A stretch of DNA of 64,000 nt, taken from Petasospora fabianii. Lineage: Eukaryota; Ascomycota; Saccharomycetes; Phaffomycetales; Wickerhamomycetaceae. Positions 59,099-64,000 of the stretch are shown piece by piece; the first letter of the stretch is position 1, and every line of letters begins with the position of its first letter. The notes beneath the pieces are model-generated. The model was not told the DNA's origin, did no database searches, and worked only from the letters and a program-made list of their open reading frames with translations. The stretch covers positions 1 through 64,000 of the forward strand of contig CP048722.1 in NCBI GenBank assembly GCA_022641835.1. The letters are read 5' to 3'. A program made the translations under genes and the position numbers.

Positions 59099-60976
59099 TC
59101 AAGCATCCTGAGATGTTGTACTCTCAACATCACTCTGCAATGCCTGATCTTCCTCATCACCATTAGTTTGTCTATTCTTCTTGAACACTTTACCAACAAA
59201 AGATCCAACAGTTGCACTTGAACGTCTTATTGACGATTTCAAAGAGTTAGCATCACTGTTCTTAAACTTGACAATATCTTCAAATGCAGGTGGTTCAACA
59301 CTAAGATCAACACCTCCTTGTCCTGAGAGATTTCTCTGTGTAAAACTGTTAAGATGACTTTGGAATGAACTCTCAGATTTCTGTCTTGTAAGGTTTGAAT
59401 TACCAGCAGCGGCAGTTGGAGAGTTATAACTAGTTACTGGTTGCAAGAGAGCCTGCTGTCTTGCAATTGCGGCACCTGACATATGCTGGTTATCATCACC
59501 CATAAGCGATTGAGCCTCAGTATCTAATCTTCTGTATGTCGAGGTGGAGCCATGGAATGATGCAATCGAGGAACGATCATCAAACAGGGAGTCCATATCT
59601 TCGAGACTGACACCAGCAGTTTCTGGATAAAAGAGATAAACGACAAAGAAGGATACAAAACAAGAGGTAGAATGTATCAAATAGAGTCTCCATGTGATGA
59701 GTTCTTGTAAGATTGGTGTCATTTCACCAACAAGCCAGTTAAAAGCCCAATTAGATGCAGTAGAGAGAGATGCAACTTTGGAACGAATACTCAATGGAGC
59801 AATCTCTGGTGGATATAACCATGGGATAGGACCAAATGAGTAACCAAACGCAGCATTGAAGATGACAACGAGAATCACAACAATATGTCTTGTGGTCTCG
59901 GTGTTCAAATACATTGCATAAGAGATGGAAGTGAGGGCAAGTCCCATTACAATAGCACCAGAGAGTAAGATAGGTCTGCGTCCCCATTTGTCGACAAGAA
60001 TCCATGGTGGAAGGGTACTAAGAACGTAAATGATAGAATTGAAACCTGTCATGAGTAAGGCATCACGTCCTTTCCAACCAGCTTGTTCAAAAACCAATGG
60101 TGCATAGTAAGAGATAACATTGATACCATTAAGTTGTGCAAATGCCTGTGATGACATGGCAATGAGAACTCTTCTCTTGTATCTTTTCCACATATAACTG
60201 TATGAACTTTCACCTTCAAGTCTATGCATGACAACAGTTTCCTTAATATCTCTAAATTCGTTTCTTGCTCTCTCATCCTGAACGTTACCACCAGTGGTTA
60301 AGTCAGCAATGACAACTATACCTTCAGCGTCATGATCGTGGTTCAACAACCATCTTGGAGATTCGACAATGACATAAGATCCCAAGTATAAAGAAACAGC
60401 AATGAAACATTGAATAGACAATGGTAATCTCCAGGCAATGTTACCTTCGAAGAAAGAACAGAAGTAGTCTGCCCAGACGGAAGAAGCATAACCAACAATG
60501 TTTCCTGTGAATTCAACACATGCTAAACGACCACGATGATGACTTGGACTGATTTCAGATTGATAAACGGGAACCACAGTGGTTAATAGACCAACACCTA
60601 TACCAGAGATGAATCTTGATATGGTTAAGATTGTAAAATTTGGAGTAAAAGCCTGACCGGCACCACCAACGGCAAAGATCAAAGAACCATAACGGATAGA
60701 TCTACGTCTTCCAATTTTCTCACTGACTTTACCAGCCATTAAAGAAGAGATAAGAGCACCAATCTCCAAAATGGCAACCATGGTACCGATAGCTGCACTT
60801 GTTGGATCACCAAAGTAATCTTTAAAGTGTTGATTGGTTAAGAGACCAGACATGACACCTTGTTCAAAGCCAAAGAGTAAAACACCTGTAGAGACAAAAC
60901 ATGTTGTGAAATAGAGAAGAGGTTTCCCCACAAGGAAACTTTCCTTTATCTGAAGTTCCTGATATTCATTATTCAT
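59099..60976 (-). CDS. MFS sugar-transporter-family protein with long cytosolic tail
   Basis: A 625-residue member of the major facilitator sugar transporter family with 12 predicted membrane segments. Signatures: LFGFEQGVMSGLL in segment 1, GKVSEKIGRRRSIRYG in the 2-3 loop, ISRFISGIGVGLLTTVVPVYQSEISP, a QAFAQLNGINVISYYAP block, DKWGRRPILL and YPETAGVSLEDMDSLF at the end of segment 12. A cytosolic C tail of about 150 residues follows, rich in Ser and Gln and ending acidic. It is close to the group of orphan hexose/polyol transporters including Saccharomyces Yfl040w, not to the Hxt group. Substrate unknown. Start is the first ATG, MNNEYQELQ. Confidence 0.85.
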   Translation of the reverse strand: MNNEYQELQIKESFLVGKPLLYFTTCFVSTGVLLFGFEQGVMSGLLTNQHFKDYFGDPTSAAIGTMVAILEIGALISSLMAGKVSEKIGRRRSIRYGSLIFAVGGAGQAFTPNFTILTISRFISGIGVGLLTTVVPVYQSEISPSHHRGRLACVEFTGNIVGYASSVWADYFCSFFEGNIAWRLPLSIQCFIAVSLYLGSYVIVESPRWLLNHDHDAEGIVVIADLTTGGNVQDERARNEFRDIKETVVMHRLEGESSYSYMWKRYKRRVLIAMSSQAFAQLNGINVISYYAPLVFEQAGWKGRDALLMTGFNSIIYVLSTLPPWILVDKWGRRPILLSGAIVMGLALTSISYAMYLNTETTRHIVVILVVIFNAAFGYSFGPIPWLYPPEIAPLSIRSKVASLSTASNWAFNWLVGEMTPILQELITWRLYLIHSTSCFVSFFVVYLFYPETAGVSLEDMDSLFDDRSSIASFHGSTSTYRRLDTEAQSLMGDDNQHMSGAAIARQQALLQPVTSYNSPTAAAGNSNLTRQKSESSFQSHLNSFTQRNLSGQGGVDLSVEPPAFEDIVKFKNSDANSLKSSIRRSSATVGSFVGKVFKKNRQTNGDEEDQALQSDVESTTSQDA

Positions 60977-61715
60977 GATGAATGGTGATAGAAGTTGATG
61001 TGTTTAAAAGCGTCGTTGCATATGCGGGGGTGAGGTGGAGTGGGGGCTCGAATATGGAAAGATGGAGATGACTTGGAAAGAACTTGATGTGTAGTGTATA
61101 CCTATCAATAGAGTAGCTTAGTTGATAGATAAGAACCGATTGAACACTGATACGTTATCCAATACTAATCGAGCCGAAAGTTATAAACTCGGCTAATTGG
61201 GCTCGGGAATGCGATAAGGACGAGAACACTGAGGGGACGAACTGTTAATGTCTTTGTTTGTATGGAGTGTAGGGGGCAGCTCAGCACTGATGAAAGTGGT
61301 AAGACCTCTGTGTATGTATGTATGTATCAACCAGGCGTGTCCTTATTCAACAAAGAACATTGGAGAAAGTAAAAGGAGAAAACAAAAGACGCGTTGTTGC
61401 CTGCCAACCGAAAGGTTCAAAACACTTGAAAAAGAATGACGTCATTTTCGCGAAAATCGCGGATCCGCGCGGCAGCCAAAAAAAAAAAAAAAAAATAAAT
61501 AAAGAAGAGAATAAAATATAATCAATGAGATTCGAACTGGTGACCGCAAATAATCAATAAACTCAAAATGTGGGGATTTCGGAAGCGCTTATCAGAAATG
61601 GTACTTCTGACAAGGTACGCCACCACGTTTAACAAGTTTTAAACCAATTGTTTACTGTCAACCATATAATCAAACCGATTGAAATACGCTCGATAGAGCA
61701 TTGTTATACATTGCT
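60977..61715. other. Divergent intergenic region, transporter-family gene and ATG26
   Basis: No gene seen. Contains a palindrome-rich stretch TTTTCGCGAAAATCGCGGAT (about 61445-61464), an A18 tract (61478-61495) and a tRNA-like segment (61527-61632) that I reject as a gene. Confidence 0.5.
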
Positions 61716-62128
61716 ATGGATCATAAACCACAAAGTGCTCGTTGCCGCTCGCTAAGTTCGCCTCAACAGGTGGAATCACCCGATGAGGCACTGTTACCGC
61801 CATCATCTCCTTCTAGCCATTCTCTCTCGATAGCTTCATCAATTGCTTCAACTGCTGGAAGACATGCAACGAGGACACTCATGAAACCCCTTTCACCTTT
61901 AAGACGGACACTATCACCAATGTCAGCTTCTGTTGGTCAATTGAGTCGTTCAGTAAGTGCATTGGCAGGTCGTAAGGTTAAGAGCAAGTCTCATGATGAT
62001 GAAGGAGATGTCGCAAGACCAGCACACATGGCAAAGAGCTTTGTCTCTCTTCTCACTACAGCAAGTATGTACACGGGGAACCTGACAGATCTTGTTTCGG
62101 AAGATGCAGATGATGTTGATGATGATGG

Positions 62129-62188
<60 letters not shown>

Positions 62189-64000
62189 CTCTAGTTCTGA
62201 GCCTGATCAAGAGGCAATTCCTGATGATACAACAGAGGAGGTAGCGGATAATCTACAAGAAGGTAATACTACGTTACAGGGAAGTCAAGCCACAAATATA
62301 GGGAGCTCCACACCATCACCACGAAAGGCACTGTCTAGAACACAGACTTTGTTTGAGTTGTCTATAGAGCAAAGACTGAATCGTTCTACAGGTTCAAGTA
62401 CAACTGATCTTCACAGTCGGGCGCAAACACTCTGTGAGAAGCTTCGTACCTCATTTGATATTCGTGAAGATGATGTATTCATTGCAGAATACTCTTGTTG
62501 GCTGCTTAAAGATGTTCTTCTACAAGGTCACATTTATCTAACTCAATCGCACTTGTTATTCCTCGCATTCTTACCTAAACATGACAAGAACAAAGCGACG
62601 CTTTCAGGTCACTTAACCATGGATAATACTCCACCAGGTCTTCCAGGAACAAGGTACTGGGCTGTACTGAAGAATCATACACTCTCACTATACACAACTT
62701 CAACTGAACTATATTTCCCACTGCTGACTATTGATTTGAGATACGCTATTAGGGTTGAACTCAAAGATCTGCATTTCAGGATCTTAACAGAGAGCAGAAG
62801 TTACAAGTTCCATGCTGACTCTACACATAGTGCAAGATCTTGGGCAGGACTGTTAAAGAAGCACATATTCGCTAGCAGAAACAAAGGTGATTGTGTTAGT
62901 CTCAAGATCCCCTTGCAGAATGTATTGGATATTGAACAGACTTCTATCTTTGATGGTGCTGAAACCATTCGTGTCAAGGCATTAGAAGGTGTTGACTCCT
63001 TCGTTTATGATGATTACTTTTTCATGTTCTTCAATTCTGGACCAGCTGCTTACAAGACTATATCTGAGGCTATTGGGAATATGTCTGCCACAGAAGATAT
63101 CAATGATCTCGAAGATAGCACCACAAGACTCAACACATCGCTCAACAAGGCATTGGCACAACAACCGTTGACATCTCCTATCTTAGATGGCATACCTTCT
63201 CCCTCGGAAGGACTGACGTCACCAGCTGAGACATTTGCACAGGAGCCAATCATTGAGAAGTACATCAGTAGAGATGTTGAAGAGATCCCAGATTCACTAA
63301 CGTCTGAAGAGGATGATATATCACCTTCAAGTGATAACAAAGTTGTCCAGTCTCCAGGAATTGAAACTCCCAAAGCTGCATCTAGGGAGTCTAGATTCCT
63401 CCCAGACATTAAGAGCACAACCAAGATCTTAAGACCAAATTTCAACAGATGGACTCCTCATATGTTGAAGAATGCAATGTCAATGTGGCATTCAAATCCC
63501 GTTCATTACACAGAGAAGAACTCGATTGAGCGAGGTATTGATGACGATGAATACTTGGCATCACCAGAGGAGACAGTCGCTGCCACCAAGAGATTCCAAG
63601 ACCATTTCTCATTGTCAGAATCAGAGATTTTAGTTTCATCCTATTATGCCCATTTACACAGAAATATTCCGGTTTATGGTAAGATATATCTTGGGGCAAA
63701 GGAGATATGCTTTAGATCACTAGTACCGGGGCTCAAGACTAAGATGATCCTTCCATATAAGGACATTGAGAACTGTTACAAGGAGAAAGGGTTCAAGTTT
63801 GGTTATTACGGGCTTGTTATTGTTATCCATGGCCACGAAGAATTGTTCTTAGAGTTTGGATCAAGTAACGCAAGAGATGATTGTGAGTTTTTGTTGCTGA
63901 AGCAGTTGGAGGACTATAACTCAAGTGGATCATCACATGGATCCGATGATCATTTGACATCCAGTGGTAAGTTGGAGGAGGCCAAAATTAAACTATTTGA
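61716..64000 (+). CDS. ATG26: Sterol 3-beta-glucosyltransferase Atg26, 5' part, runs off the window
   Basis: UDP-glucose:sterol glucosyltransferase (UGT51) making ergosteryl glucoside; in methylotrophic yeasts it is also needed for pexophagy. The frame is open from the ATG at 61716 to the window end, giving 761 residues, all of the regulatory half. After a Ser/Pro-rich leader and a poly-Asp run (about 131-157) come GRAM domain 1 (from about 233, TLCEKLRTSFDIREDDVFIAEYSCWL), a PH domain (about 293-390, GHLTMDNTPPG to HSARSWAGLLKKH), a variable segment and GRAM domain 2 (from about 625, RFQDHFSLSESEILVSSYYAHL) with KMILPYKDIENCYKEKGF. The glycosyltransferase domain must lie beyond 64000. Confidence 0.92.
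62114..62189 (+). repeat. (GAT)n run encoding poly-Asp in ATG26
   Basis: A GAT/GGT run encoding Asp with two Gly interruptions in the disordered N-terminal part of Atg26; codon purity suggests recent slippage. The same codon repeat occurs in MPS3. Confidence 0.85.

Noticed and set aside
61527-61632. Minus-strand tRNA-like segment with a B-box-like AGTTCGAATCT and an A-box-like TGGCGTACC.
   Set aside because: The T stem has only two good pairs, the anticodon loop would be 14 nt and no acceptor stem forms.

Overview
This window is a nuclear chromosome segment of an ascomycete budding yeast (Saccharomycotina). It carries about thirty compact, mostly intron-poor genes on both strands, nearly all recognisable as single-copy yeast orthologues. 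The few introns are short and 5'-proximal, with TACTAAC or ACTAAC branch sites. CTG codons fall at leucine positions in strongly conserved blocks (TRM8 58611-58613, CCT3 15636-15638), so the standard code applies and the CUG-Ser and CUG-Ala clades are unlikely. A non-Saccharomyces lineage of the Phaffomycetales or Pichiales kind would fit; I cannot name the genus.

Layout. 0.2-4.5 kb: a Lac12-type sugar transporter with a one-base frameshift, divergent from a cytosolic family-5 beta-glucanase, which looks like an uptake-plus-hydrolysis pair. 4.7-12.9 kb: an AP180-type endocytic adaptor with an 18-nt micro-exon, a Ppr1-type zinc-cluster regulator, a probable mitochondrial tRNA m1A58 methyltransferase, a Ten1-like telomere protein, RLP24 and PAM18. 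13-25.9 kb: RBG1, CCT3 and RPC17 (all spliced near the start codon), VTC4 with a Pho4 site, an unrecognised 417-residue protein, CFT1 and ELP5. 26.1-30.2 kb: OSH3 and a two-finger GATA factor with an odd first finger. 30.2-32.7 kb: gene-free, with an AT-rich/GC-cluster block that looks like mitochondrial DNA. 32.7-51.8 kb: GPI11, AIM24, a small prefoldin-like protein, MPS3, a small membrane protein, MDL1, a Caf120/Skg3-type PH protein, PER1, BOR1, MET2, SPC25 and ISC1. 51.8-55.9 kb: a 4-kb island without a convincing gene, holding a GC-rich block of unknown origin and a diverged tandem array whose units keep an ACATGT-centred dyad. 55.9-64 kb: a Clb1/2-type cyclin, a tiny RRM protein, TRM8, a sugar-transporter-family protein and the 5' part of ATG26, which runs off the window.

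Shared themes. GPI11 and PER1 act on GPI anchors; OSH3, ISC1 and ATG26 act on membrane lipids; MPS3, SPC25 and CLB2 act in mitosis, and each has an upstream motif expected of cell-cycle genes (MCB boxes, or a Fkh plus Mcm1 composite). RLP24 and TRM8 have RRPE plus PAC pairs typical of ribosome-biogenesis genes, and RPC17 has a PAC-like site. There is no sign of operons, CRISPR arrays or intact mobile elements. The most unusual stretch is the 51.8-55.9 kb island; the best-supported new details are the micro-exon gene and the tiny first exons.
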